64,000 nucleotides of DNA from Vallitalea sp. (GCF_025211055.1 NZ_JAOARO010000004.1:62001-126000); one strand, 5' to 3'. Shown: positions 16,500 through 25,096, counted from the first letter of the stretch. The notes: a model not told the origin generated them from the letters alone. Numbers and translations are program-made.

Positions 16500-18323
16500 A
16501 TGAAGTATATTGCGGGGGTTGATATTGGTAATTCAACAACTGAAGTATGTATTGGTTTGATAAATGATAGAGGGATGCTTAAGTTTTTAGCTAGTGCTAA
16601 TGTAGAGACTACTGGTACTAAGGGTACTCCTAGTAATGTAGAGGGGATTAAAAATGCTTTAATAATAGCTATGGATAGGGTTCATAAAAAGATGGATGAC
16701 CTGTCTGTTATAAGAATTAATGAAGCGGCTCCAGTTATCGGCGATACTGCTATGGAAACAATTACAGAAACAATTATCACAGAGTCAACTATGATTGGGC
16801 ATAATCCTGATACACCTGCAGGTGCAGGGATAGGGACAGGGTATATTTATCCTATAGAAGAGATTGATAAGTTGCCATGTAATCGGTCGTATATATGTTT
16901 AGTATCAAAAGATACGGGTTATGAGCAAGCGGCGGAGAAGATTAATAGATTAATGGAAGTTTATGAAATAAGTGCAGTTGTAGTTCAGGAAGATGAAGCG
17001 GTACTTATTTATAATAGATTGAATAAGAAGATTCCAATAGTGGATGAAGTAAAGTACATTGATAAGATTGAGATAGGTATGAAAGCCGCTGTGGAGGTTG
17101 CACCTGAAGGACATACCATTACTAGGTTATCCAATCCTTATGGTATAGCTTCAATATTTCAGTTGAATGCAGAAGAAACAAGACATGTTGTGCCTATTGC
17201 CAAGAGCTTTGTTGGAAGTAGATCAGCTATTTTTATCAGAACACCAAAAGGGTCTGTAAAAGAACAATCAATAAAAGCTGGTGAGCTCACTATACATGGT
17301 GAGAAATCAGAAGAAAAAGTCAAGGTGGATCTAGGTGCTGATGAGATAATGAAGTCTTGTAATAAGGTGGCACCAATTGTTGATATAGATGGAGAATCAG
17401 GTACTAATATAGGAATTATGATAGATGGAATCAAAAAGAATATGCATGAGTTAACAGGTCAAGAAGGTACTGTTAAGATACAGGACATTCTAGCTGTGGA
17501 TACGTTGATTCCAGTAGATGTCAAAGGGGCTTTAGCTGGAGAAGTTTCTATGGAAAATGCTGTAGGAATTGCGGCTATGGTTAAGACAGAACATCTACCT
17601 ATGGAGAAGATAGCTCGTAGATTACAGGATGAAACGGGTGTACATGTTAAGATAGCTGGTGTTGAAGCTGTTATGGCATCATTAGGTGCATGGACTACTC
17701 CAGGCACGGAATTGCCCTTAGCTATTCTTGATCTTGGTGGAGGATCAACAGATGCAGCTATATTAGATGAAACTGGACTTGTAAAATCTGTACATCTTGC
17801 AGGAGCAGGACAATTGATTACTCTATTGATTAATACTGAATTAGGACTTAATGATTTGGCTTTGTGTGAACATATTAAAAGGAATCCTCTTGCAAAAGTA
17901 GAGAGTTTATTTCATATAAGAATGGAAAACAAGGATATCAAATTTTTTGATAAACCAATGTCTCCAAAGCTATTTGGTAAAGTAGTGGTCATGGATGAAG
18001 AAAAGATGATTCCTATTAATAGTAGTATAACTATGGAAAAGATTGTAGATATCAGAAAATCTATCAAGAAAAAAGTATTCGTACAGAATGCGATACGTGC
18101 ATTGACTCAGATAGCACCTGATAATCATATTAGAAATATACCTAATATAGTATTGGTTGGAGGAAGTGCATTGGATTTTGAGATACCTGATCTGATTCTA
18201 AATGAACTATCGAAATATAAGATTGTTTCAGGTAGAGGAAATATCAGAAATTGTGAAGGACCAAGAAATGCAGTGGCTACAGGGTTGTTGATGTCCTATA
18301 AAGGTCAGGGTAAAGTGTTATAA
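16500..18323 (+). CDS. pduG: Diol dehydratase reactivase, large subunit
   Basis: 607 residues from ATG 16500 with AGGTGAT upstream. An actin/Hsp70-like ATPase: GVDIGNSTTEVC near residue 6 and LAILDLGGGSTDAAIL near residue 405 are the phosphate-binding loops. It exchanges damaged cobalamin on the dehydratase for intact coenzyme in an ATP-dependent manner together with PduH. The last seven codons and the TAA lie inside hairpin element copy 2 (reading GQGKVL then stop), so its C-terminus has been reshaped by that element. Confidence 0.95.
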   Translation: MKYIAGVDIGNSTTEVCIGLINDRGMLKFLASANVETTGTKGTPSNVEGIKNALIIAMDRVHKKMDDLSVIRINEAAPVIGDTAMETITETIITESTMIGHNPDTPAGAGIGTGYIYPIEEIDKLPCNRSYICLVSKDTGYEQAAEKINRLMEVYEISAVVVQEDEAVLIYNRLNKKIPIVDEVKYIDKIEIGMKAAVEVAPEGHTITRLSNPYGIASIFQLNAEETRHVVPIAKSFVGSRSAIFIRTPKGSVKEQSIKAGELTIHGEKSEEKVKVDLGADEIMKSCNKVAPIVDIDGESGTNIGIMIDGIKKNMHELTGQEGTVKIQDILAVDTLIPVDVKGALAGEVSMENAVGIAAMVKTEHLPMEKIARRLQDETGVHVKIAGVEAVMASLGAWTTPGTELPLAILDLGGGSTDAAILDETGLVKSVHLAGAGQLITLLINTELGLNDLALCEHIKRNPLAKVESLFHIRMENKDIKFFDKPMSPKLFGKVVVMDEEKMIPINSSITMEKIVDIRKSIKKKVFVQNAIRALTQIAPDNHIRNIPNIVLVGGSALDFEIPDLILNELSKYKIVSGRGNIRNCEGPRNAVATGLLMSYKGQGKVL

Positions 18324-18379
18324 TCACTTGCCTTACTCTGAGAAGCGATCGGTCTGCGTGATTATAACACTTTACCCTT
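18303..18379 (+). repeat. Hairpin element, copy 2 of 3
   Basis: Perfect 21-bp stem between 18307-18327 and 18358-18378. Compared with copy 1, one stem pair changed from C-G to T-A on both arms (GTTATAATCAC with GTGATTATAAC). The loop at 18328-18357 differs from copy 1 at one base. The left arm encodes the C-terminus of pduG. Confidence 0.9.
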
Positions 18380-18433
18380 CGGTGGTATGTGGCTGTAGTG
18401 TGGTGGATATTATTTTGATTATAAGGTGATTTG

Positions 18434-18766
18434 ATGGAGCATAGAAGACCAGAGATACATGTGTGTTATTCTAGACAAAATAAAGAGTATGTAAAAGATA
18501 TATTGGCTGGTATAGAAGAAGAGGGATTGTTTAGTTATTCCTATGAAACTAAGGACTGTGATGCTATAACAAGTGCTTATGAGGCTTCGGAAAGTTCGTT
18601 GCTGGGTGTTGGGATAAGTGTTGTACAGAATCATATAGTTTTGCATGTTAGTAATCTTAAGGTGGGAGAGCCGCTTTTGAAGATTGATATAGTTGATAGA
18701 TCTAGCTTTAGAGTATTTGGTAACAATGCGGCTAGATATGTAAAAGGGATGCCTTTTAAACTATAG
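18434..18766 (+). CDS. pduH: Diol dehydratase reactivase, small subunit
   Basis: 110 residues from ATG 18434, with AAGGTGAT upstream. The sequence RPEIHVCYS, LAGIEEEGLF, LGVGISV and the ending NNAARYVKGMPF are typical of PduH, which resembles the beta subunit of the dehydratase and swaps with it during reactivation. It follows pduG after the hairpin element. Confidence 0.92.
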   Translation: MEHRRPEIHVCYSRQNKEYVKDILAGIEEEGLFSYSYETKDCDAITSAYEASESSLLGVGISVVQNHIVLHVSNLKVGEPLLKIDIVDRSSFRVFGNNAARYVKGMPFKL

Positions 18767-18806
18767 ATTTTGATACTTTTTATTTTGGGATGAAAGGAAA
18801 ATCGAT

Positions 18807-19778
18807 ATGAAAAACAGTAATCATGTGTTTACAAAAAGTGGAGATGGTGGATATACAAGATTATATGATGGCACATCTGTGGATAAAGATAATATATTCA
18901 TAGATACCAATGGTAATTTTGATGAACTAACGTCCTATATTGGTCTTATAAAATCAGGTTTAGATGATGTAACTATAATTAGGCAAATAGAAAAAATACA
19001 GAATAGACTTATTACTTTGATGAGTATTGTAGCTGGACTTGAAGATAGAGAAACTGGATTAGCAGAAGAATTGGATTTATTAGAAAAATGGATTGTTGAA
19101 TATGAGGGTAAATATCCTAAGCAAAAGAAATTTATTCTACCAGGAAATACTAGATTATCGGCTCAGATAGATGTTGCAAGGACAATTTGTAGACGTGCTG
19201 AGAGAGGTTTAGTGAAGTCTTATAGAGAGAGACAGTTGGATAAAGATTATCTGAAATATGTTAACAGGTTATCAGATTATCTATATGTGTTAGCAAGATA
19301 TCAGGAGTTTAATCAAGTGATTATGGAAAAAGTTAAAGATGTATTGGATAATATTTCAAGCAAAGTAAAAGTGTCAGAAGAAGGTATTAATCTAGAACAG
19401 GCTAAAGAACTTATAGAAAGAGTACAAGACAGGGCTAAAGAAATAGATTTAAATGTTGTAATAGCCGTAGTCAATAAAGAAGGTAATCCTATTGCAGTAA
19501 ATGTAATGGATGATGCATATATAGCAAGTTATGATATTGCTCTTAATAAAGCGTTTACTTCTGTAAGTTTGAAGATGAGTACACATGAACTTAGTGAGTT
19601 AGCACAGCCAAATAGTCCTTTATATGGTATACAGTTTACTAATAATGGCAGGATTGTAATATTTGGTGGAGGAACTTTATTATTACATGATGGTGAGATT
19701 ATTGGTGGTCTTGGTGTTAGTGGAGGAAGTGCTGAGGAAGATACCATGCTTGCTGATTATGGAGCTTCAGTAATATAA
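18807..19778 (+). CDS. pduO: ATP:cob(I)alamin adenosyltransferase, PduO type, with HbpS-like C-terminal domain
   Basis: 323 residues, two domains. Residues 1-175 are a PduO-type adenosyltransferase (TKSGDGGYTRLYDGTSVDKD at the ATP site, NGNFDELTSYIG, VNRLSDYLYVLARY). Residues ~195-323 are a GlcG/HbpS (DUF336) domain (LNVVIAVVNKEGNPIAVNVM, GGGTLLLHDGEIIGGLGVSG), as in full-length PduO, where it binds heme. It regenerates adenosylcobalamin for the dehydratase. The cob(II)alamin reductase partner PduS is not seen in the window. Confidence 0.93.
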   Translation: MKNSNHVFTKSGDGGYTRLYDGTSVDKDNIFIDTNGNFDELTSYIGLIKSGLDDVTIIRQIEKIQNRLITLMSIVAGLEDRETGLAEELDLLEKWIVEYEGKYPKQKKFILPGNTRLSAQIDVARTICRRAERGLVKSYRERQLDKDYLKYVNRLSDYLYVLARYQEFNQVIMEKVKDVLDNISSKVKVSEEGINLEQAKELIERVQDRAKEIDLNVVIAVVNKEGNPIAVNVMDDAYIASYDIALNKAFTSVSLKMSTHELSELAQPNSPLYGIQFTNNGRIVIFGGGTLLLHDGEIIGGLGVSGGSAEEDTMLADYGASVI

Positions 19779-19820
19779 GACATTATAAGATACTTAAAAT
19801 AAGGAAGGAGTGTGGATTAA

Positions 19821-21227
19821 GTGGTAAACAACGTTGATATTGAGTCTATTGTTAAGAGTGTTATTGCTAATATGAATAACACGGGTACTATACAAGAAAA
19901 CAAAAATTTTTCATATGGTATTTTTGAGAATATGGAAGATGCTATTAATGCTAGTATCAAGACTCAAAGAAAAGTTAGACAATTACCTCTTGAATTTAGA
20001 GAAAAGATTATAGCGAACATAAAGAAGAAGACCATTGAAAATGCTGAGACAATGGCAGAGATGGGTGTAAAAGAAACTGGGATGGGTCGTGTAGGTGACA
20101 AAATATTAAAGCACAAATTAGTTGCTGAAAAAACACCTGGAACAGAAGATATTAAAACTGTTGCTTGGTCAGGAGATAGAGGACTTACTTTAGTTGAACA
20201 AGGGCCATTTGGTGTTATAGGAGCCATTACTCCATCTACCAATTCAAGTGAAACTGTTATTTGTAATACTATAGGAATGATTGCAGGTGGTAATACAGTA
20301 GTATTCAATCCACATCCAGGAGCTATAGGAGTTTCTAATTATGCTGTAGAATTAGTTAACAAAGCATCTGTGGAAGTTGGAGGACCTAATAATATAGCAT
20401 GTTCAGTTAAGAAACCAACTCTTCAAAGTGCAGATACAATGTTTAAGCATAATAGTATTGGACTTCTAGTTGCAACAGGAGGACCTGGAGTAGTGACAGC
20501 CGTTTTATCATCTGGTAAGAGAGCTATTGGAGCTGGAGCAGGTAATCCACCAGTAGTTGTTGATGAAACAGCGGATATTAAAAAAGCAGCTTATGACATA
20601 TTTAATGGAGCTACTTTTGATAATAATTTACCATGTATCGCTGAAAAAGAAGTGTTAGTAGTGGAAGAGGTTGCAGATGAGTTAATCTATTACATGGAAG
20701 AAGCTGGAAGCTATAAGATTGAAGGCGATGAAATTGATAGATTGACTAGTACAGTACTAATTGATAAGAACGGTAAGACTGTTCTTAATAGACAATATGT
20801 AGGAAAAGATGCTACATATATACTTGATGCTATTGGAATTACAGTAGATGAAAATATCAAATGTATCATATTTGAAGCAGATGAAAATCACCCATTAGTA
20901 ATAGAAGAATTGATGATGCCAATACTTGGAATTGTAAGAGTAAGTGATGTAGACAAGGCTATTAATTTAGCAGTTGACCTTGAACACGGTAACAGACATT
21001 CAGCTCATATGCATTCTAAGAATGTTGATAACCTAACCAAATACGGAAAATTAATTGATACAGCTATTTTTGTGAAAAATGCTCCTTCATATGCAGCATT
21101 AGGATTTGGCGGAGAAGGATATTGCACATTTACAATAGCAAGTAGAACAGGTGAGGGGCTTACATCAGCAAGTTCATTTACCAAGAAAAGAAGATGTGTC
21201 ATGGCAGAGAGTTTATGTATTAGATAA
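19821..21227 (+). CDS. pduP: CoA-acylating propionaldehyde dehydrogenase
   Basis: 468 residues from GTG 19821 with AAGGAAGGAG upstream. Residues 1-18 (NNVDIESIVKSVIANMN) are the classic PduP targeting helix. The aldehyde dehydrogenase domain follows with GPFGVIGAITPSTNSSET and the catalytic Cys near residue 272 (FDNNLPCIAEKE). It oxidises propionaldehyde with NAD+ and CoA to propionyl-CoA inside the shell. The targeting helix is almost the same as that of the following alcohol dehydrogenase. Confidence 0.95.
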   Translation: MVNNVDIESIVKSVIANMNNTGTIQENKNFSYGIFENMEDAINASIKTQRKVRQLPLEFREKIIANIKKKTIENAETMAEMGVKETGMGRVGDKILKHKLVAEKTPGTEDIKTVAWSGDRGLTLVEQGPFGVIGAITPSTNSSETVICNTIGMIAGGNTVVFNPHPGAIGVSNYAVELVNKASVEVGGPNNIACSVKKPTLQSADTMFKHNSIGLLVATGGPGVVTAVLSSGKRAIGAGAGNPPVVVDETADIKKAAYDIFNGATFDNNLPCIAEKEVLVVEEVADELIYYMEEAGSYKIEGDEIDRLTSTVLIDKNGKTVLNRQYVGKDATYILDAIGITVDENIKCIIFEADENHPLVIEELMMPILGIVRVSDVDKAINLAVDLEHGNRHSAHMHSKNVDNLTKYGKLIDTAIFVKNAPSYAALGFGGEGYCTFTIASRTGEGLTSASSFTKKRRCVMAESLCIR

Positions 21228-21256
21228 AAAAATATTAAGAGAGGAGTTATTAGAAG

Positions 21257-22468
21257 ATGGAAATAAATAATATTGATATTGAATCCATTGTAAAACAGGT
21301 AATAAGTGAAGTGGCTGGTAATGATAAAGGAACAAAAGTAGAAACTTCTACAACTAATTCAGTTATACCAAAAACAGCCAAAGTAGCTATGTTGAAAAGT
21401 AAGAAAAACATTGAAGTACAAGAATTTGAAATACCTGAGATCAGTGATGATGAAATGCTTATCAGAGTTGAAGGTTGTGGTATCTGTGGTACTGATGTAC
21501 ATGAATACAAGAATGACCCATTCTCATTGATACCAGTTGTTCTAGGACATGAGGGAACTGGTGAAATAGTTAAGATAGGTAGAAATATTAACAGAGATAC
21601 TGTAGGTAATCCTATAGGAATTGGGGATAAGATTGTGACCTGTACAATTCCTTGTGGAGAATGTGATAATTGCCTTACAATGCCTGATAGAGACAACTTG
21701 TGTGAGAATTCAGGTATCTACGGACTTATTCCTGATGATGATAAGAAATTTAATGGATGGTTCGGTGAATACTTGATTATAAGAAATGGTTCTACATATT
21801 TTAAAGTAAATGATATGGATTTGAAGACAAGAATGCTTATTGAACCAGCAGCAGTTGCAGTTCATGCAGTAGAAAGAGCTAAGACAACAGGATTACTTTC
21901 CTTCAACAGTAAAGTGCTTATTCAAGGTTGTGGACCTATCGGTTTGATGGTAATGGCTGTCATCCGTACTATGGGTGTTGAAAACATAATAGCAGTTGAT
22001 GGAGATACTAAACGTCTTGATATGGCAAAAAGATTAGGTGCAAAACAAACAGTTAATTTCAGACATTATAAAGATAGTGAACAATTGAAACTAAGAATAA
22101 AAGAGATTACTGGAATGGGTGCAGATTTTGCTTTCCAATGTACTGGTGTACCACAAGCGGCAGCTAACATATGGAGCTTTGTAAAACGTGGTGGAGGTTT
22201 ATGTGAAGTTGGATTCTTCGTAGACAACGGTAATTGTTCAATTAACCCTCACTTTGATATATGTAATAAAGAAATAACAGCAGTAGGTTCATGGGTATAT
22301 AAAGTATCAGATTATCCTATTACATTAGATTTCTTGAGAAGAGCAAAAGGAATTAATTTACCAATTACAGATCTTATTACACATGAATATCCACTTAATA
22401 AACTTAATGAAGCAATGGATACTAATATGAAACAAGCTGGAATTAAGATAGCTTATGTTAATAAGTAA
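21257..22468 (+). CDS. Zinc-dependent medium-chain alcohol dehydrogenase with N-terminal targeting helix
   Basis: 403 residues. Residues 1-19 (EINNIDIESIVKQVISEV) form a targeting-like amphipathic helix, followed by a linker to about residue 40. The catalytic domain has GCGICGTDVHEYK and GHEGTGEIV (catalytic zinc), CGECDNCLTMPDRDNLC (structural zinc) and a nucleotide-binding GCGPIGLMVM. It probably reduces propionaldehyde to propanol or lactaldehyde to propanediol and so recycles NADH. Canonical Pdu operons use the iron-type PduQ for this step, so the zinc enzyme is a replacement. Which aldehyde it prefers cannot be read. Confidence 0.88.
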   Translation: MEINNIDIESIVKQVISEVAGNDKGTKVETSTTNSVIPKTAKVAMLKSKKNIEVQEFEIPEISDDEMLIRVEGCGICGTDVHEYKNDPFSLIPVVLGHEGTGEIVKIGRNINRDTVGNPIGIGDKIVTCTIPCGECDNCLTMPDRDNLCENSGIYGLIPDDDKKFNGWFGEYLIIRNGSTYFKVNDMDLKTRMLIEPAAVAVHAVERAKTTGLLSFNSKVLIQGCGPIGLMVMAVIRTMGVENIIAVDGDTKRLDMAKRLGAKQTVNFRHYKDSEQLKLRIKEITGMGADFAFQCTGVPQAAANIWSFVKRGGGLCEVGFFVDNGNCSINPHFDICNKEITAVGSWVYKVSDYPITLDFLRRAKGINLPITDLITHEYPLNKLNEAMDTNMKQAGIKIAYVNK

Positions 22469-22501
22469 AATGACTCTTAGTAATATGAAAGGAATGTTTC
22501 T

Positions 22502-22813
22502 ATGAATCAAGCAGTAGGACTTATAGAAGTTTTTGGATTAGTTGCAGGTTTTGTAGCAGCTGATGCGGCATGCAAAGCTGGTAATGTTACTATACAGTCA
22601 TTTGATAAGAATAAACCTCTAAATGCTGATAAATTACCTGTTCCATTGTTAGTATGCTTGAAAATCCGTGGTGGAATCGATGATGTAAAAGCGGCATTAG
22701 AAGCTGCTGAAGAAGCAGCCAATAATCTTACAGGTGTATATTCAAAACATATGATAGCTAGACCAACTGAGGAAACAGAAAAGATGTTAGGACTTAATTG
22801 TTTAAAAGGTTAG
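22502..22813 (+). CDS. BMC-H shell protein, divergent
   Basis: 103 residues with one BMC domain (AVGLIEVFGLVAGFVAADAA, KIRGGIDDVKAALEAAEEAA). The region usually holding the KIGSG pore loop is replaced by a longer segment (DKNKPLNADKLPVP), so the pore of its hexamer would differ from PduA. AAGGAA precedes ATG 22502. First of the shell gene block. Confidence 0.9.
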   Translation: MNQAVGLIEVFGLVAGFVAADAACKAGNVTIQSFDKNKPLNADKLPVPLLVCLKIRGGIDDVKAALEAAEEAANNLTGVYSKHMIARPTEETEKMLGLNCLKG

Positions 22814-22882
22814 ATAGATTTAGTAAGTAAACAAGAATAAAATTTTAGAAAATAATTAATTAAAAACAAGGAGGAAATTATT

Positions 22883-23158
22883 ATGCAAGAAGCATTAGGT
22901 ATGGTAGAAACAAGAGGATTGGTAGCAGCTATTGAAGCGGCTGACGCAATGGTAAAGGCAGCAGATGTTGTTTTAATAGGAACTGAAAAGATTGGATCAG
23001 GACTTGTAAGTGTTATGGTAAGAGGAGATGTAGGAGCAGTTAAAGCGGCTACTGAAGTTGGTTCATCTGCGGCATCAAGACTAGGTGAATTAGTGGCAGT
23101 TCATGTAATACCAAGACCACATACAGACATTGAAAAAATACTACCAAGTATTAATTAA
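22883..23158 (+). CDS. BMC-H shell protein, PduA/PduJ-like
   Basis: 91 residues, a single BMC domain with the [20 protein letters not shown] block and the ending [17 protein letters not shown] typical of the major hexameric shell protein. KIGSG lines the central pore that admits propanediol. GGAGG precedes the ATG. It is about 88 percent identical by eye to the second copy at 23843-24115. Confidence 0.95.
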   Translation: MQEALGMVETRGLVAAIEAADAMVKAADVVLIGTEKIGSGLVSVMVRGDVGAVKAATEVGSSAASRLGELVAVHVIPRPHTDIEKILPSIN

Positions 23159-23210
23159 TTTTGACTAATAAACCCAAAATATATTGAACTTGATATATTG
23201 AATAACCTGG

Positions 23211-23280
23211 TTATAGTGTCAGAAGTATAGCTTTAATTTGTAATATAGCATATATTGTAAAATTGCTTTTGACACTATGA
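23211..23280 (+). repeat. Intergenic hairpin between shell genes
   Basis: TTATAGTGTCAGAAG (23211-23225) pairs with CTTTTGACACTATGA (23266-23280) with two G-T pairs; a weaker inner pairing (AATTTGTAATATA with TATATTGTAAAATT) extends it. It lies between the two BMC-H genes and has no terminal T run, so it could be an RNA processing or stability element. Confidence 0.65.
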
Positions 23281-23319
23281 CATTAATACAAGTTTGATAT
23301 ATAGAAAGGAAGAAAAATA

Positions 23320-23619
23320 GTGAAGGCTTTAGGCTTAGTTGAAATATCAGGATTAGTGCCTGCAATAAATGCATTAGATGGTATGTTAAAAACTGCTGAT
23401 GTAGAATTTGTGACATGGGAAAAGAAATTAGGTGGAAGGCTTGTAACTATTATTGTGACAGGAACAGTCTCATCTGTCTCAGAAGCTGTTAGCTATGTGG
23501 CAAATATGAAAGATATTAAGTTGGTAGCTCATGCAGTTATTCCCAGTCCTCATGAAGAATTGGATAAATTAATTAAAATGAGTACTGAGAAATATAAATA
23601 CTTGAATGGTGGTGAATAA
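23320..23619 (+). CDS. BMC-H shell protein, variant pore
   Basis: 99 residues from GTG 23320, with GAAAGGAAG upstream. One BMC domain ([28 protein letters not shown]-like segment, [13 protein letters not shown]); the pore loop reads KKLGGR instead of KIGSG. The stop codon is immediately followed in another frame by a long lysine-rich open frame that runs into the next shell gene, so this gene may formerly have carried, or may by frameshifting still carry, a basic C-terminal tail. Confidence 0.88.
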   Translation: MKALGLVEISGLVPAINALDGMLKTADVEFVTWEKKLGGRLVTIIVTGTVSSVSEAVSYVANMKDIKLVAHAVIPSPHEELDKLIKMSTEKYKYLNGGE

Positions 23620-23842
23620 GCCAGAAGTTATGGAAAATCAAGAAAAAGTAGTAGATAAAGCAGTAGTTATGATGGAAGATGAAAAATTGGTAAATAAACC
23701 AGAAGAAAAGAAGACAGAAGAAAAGAAGACAAAAAATACTCGTAAAACAAAAAATAGTAAGAAAAAATCAGCTACAAAAGAAACTATAACTGAAAAAATT
23801 AAATCTGACACTATTAATAAAACCAATAAGGAGGAAATTAGA
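23620..23842 (+). other. Lysine-rich open frame between two BMC-H genes
   Basis: The frame from ATG 23606 is open without a stop into the next BMC-H gene and encodes about 79 residues very rich in Lys, Glu and Thr ([20 protein letters not shown] and similar). It overlaps the end of the previous BMC-H gene by 14 bases and has no good ribosome site. It resembles the low-complexity tails that follow BMC domains in some clostridial shell proteins, placed one frame away from the upstream gene. Possible products: an N-terminally extended 169-residue shell protein, a frameshift fusion of both BMC domains, or none. Confidence 0.6.
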
Positions 23843-24115
23843 ATGGAAGCTTTAGGAATGATAGAAACAAGAGGTTTAGTAGCAGCAATTGAGGCAGCAG
23901 ATGCAATGGTAAAAGCAGCTAATGTTACATTAATAGGAACTGAAAAAATTGGATCAGGACTTGTAAGTGTTATGGTAAGAGGAGATGTTGGAGCAGTAAA
24001 AGCTGCAACTGAAACAGGTTCTGAGGCAGCATCAAGATTAGGAGAATTAGTAGCAGTTCATGTAATACCAAGACCACATGGTGATGTAAGTAAAATTTTA
24101 CCAAGTATAAAATAG
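23843..24115 (+). CDS. BMC-H shell protein, PduA/PduJ-like, second copy
   Basis: 90 residues from ATG 23843, which has AAGGAGG eight bases upstream, the strongest ribosome site in this part. It carries the [20 protein letters not shown] pore block and [17 protein letters not shown] ending. The open frame reaches back in phase to 23606, giving a possible basic extension. It and the 22883 gene probably play the PduA and PduJ roles. Confidence 0.93.
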   Translation: MEALGMIETRGLVAAIEAADAMVKAANVTLIGTEKIGSGLVSVMVRGDVGAVKAATETGSEAASRLGELVAVHVIPRPHGDVSKILPSIK

Positions 24116-24221
24116 TCTTAGATGTATAGTTATTAATTTTAATAGCTAACTGAACTTGAATGAGAGACTAAATATTCAGTAGAACTTTCATAGGTTTGAG
24201 AGTGAAAGGAATTGATGTAGC

Positions 24222-24851
24222 GTGGATCAATCAGCATTAGTTGATTTAATATCAAAAAAAGTGTTAGAACAAATTAACCAGACAAAGGGTGGTATTCCAG
24301 TAGGTGTGTCTGCTAGACATTTGCATCTAAGTAGAGAAGATGTTGATAAACTATTTGGAAAAGGTTATGAGCTGACACCTATTAAAGAGTTGATGGGTGG
24401 TCAATATGCAGCAAAAGAAACAGTAACAATTGTTGGAACGAAACTTAGACCTATTGAGAATGTAAGAGTACTTGGACCTATACGTCCAAAGACTCAGGTT
24501 GAAGTATCTAAAACTGATGCTGTGAGACTTGGACTCAATCCACCAGTAAAACCTTCTGGTGATCTTGATAGTGCAGCACCAATTACCATAGTTGGTCCTA
24601 AGGGTGCCGTATCATTAGATAATGCCTGTATTATAGCAATGAGACATATACATATGTCACCTCAAGATGCTGTAGATTATGGTGTGAAAGATAAACAAAT
24701 TGTAAAAGTGAGAGTGTCTAGTGACAGAGGTGGTATGTTGACTAACGTATTAGTTCGTGTTCATGATACATACACATTACAGATGCATATTGATACTGAC
24801 GAAGCAAATGCTCTTAGTATTAAATGTAATGATAGTGTAGAAATTGTATAA
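24222..24851 (+). CDS. pduL: Phosphate propanoyltransferase
   Basis: 209 residues from GTG 24222. The N-terminal helix (SALVDLISKKVLEQINQ) is the known PduL targeting type. Zinc and active-site His residues appear in SARHLHLS, AMRHIHMS and LQMHIDTDEANA. It converts propionyl-CoA and phosphate to propionyl phosphate, recycling CoA in the shell. AAAGGA lies upstream. Full family length. Confidence 0.95.
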   Translation: MDQSALVDLISKKVLEQINQTKGGIPVGVSARHLHLSREDVDKLFGKGYELTPIKELMGGQYAAKETVTIVGTKLRPIENVRVLGPIRPKTQVEVSKTDAVRLGLNPPVKPSGDLDSAAPITIVGPKGAVSLDNACIIAMRHIHMSPQDAVDYGVKDKQIVKVRVSSDRGGMLTNVLVRVHDTYTLQMHIDTDEANALSIKCNDSVEIV

Positions 24852-24860
24852 ATAATATAA

Positions 24861-24904
24861 TTTTCTAAGGAAATGACAGTGTACAATGTTATTTCCTTAG
24901 AAAA
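24861..24904 (+). repeat. Perfect inverted repeat after pduL
   Basis: TTTTCTAAGGAAAT (24861-24874) pairs perfectly with ATTTCCTTAGAAAA (24891-24904). It lies immediately before hairpin element copy 3, and on the plus strand ends in A, not T. Confidence 0.75.
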
Positions 24905-24911
24905 AAATGAG

Positions 24912-24987
24912 TCAGGGGTATAGTGTTATAATCACTTGCCTTACTCTGAGAAGAGATTGGTCTGTGTGATTATAACACTATACTCTT
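24912..24987 (+). repeat. Hairpin element, copy 3 of 3
   Basis: Stem 24915-24935 with 24966-24986, 21 pairs including two G-T. Relative to copies 1 and 2, the stem segment AAAG/CTTT changed to ATAG/CTAT, keeping the pairing. The loop 24936-24965 differs from copy 2 at a few bases (AGAGATTGG for AGCGATCGG). GTCAGGGG precedes the stem as in the other copies. Confidence 0.88.
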
Positions 24988-25096
24988 TCTTTTGTGCAAG
25001 ATGGTAGTAAGTGTAGTTGTAACTGGCGGATTCATGAGTTATATATATGATTAGAGTACGATAAATAGATTTTAGCCATAAGTAGGTGAATATAAA

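Noticed and set aside
21257..22468. Calling the zinc dehydrogenase PduQ
   Set aside because: PduQ is an iron-type alcohol dehydrogenase of a different superfamily; only the role may be shared.
16352..24987. CRISPR array
   Set aside because: The three repeats are kilobases apart, separated by genes, and palindromic with a conserved loop; there are no spacers or cas genes.
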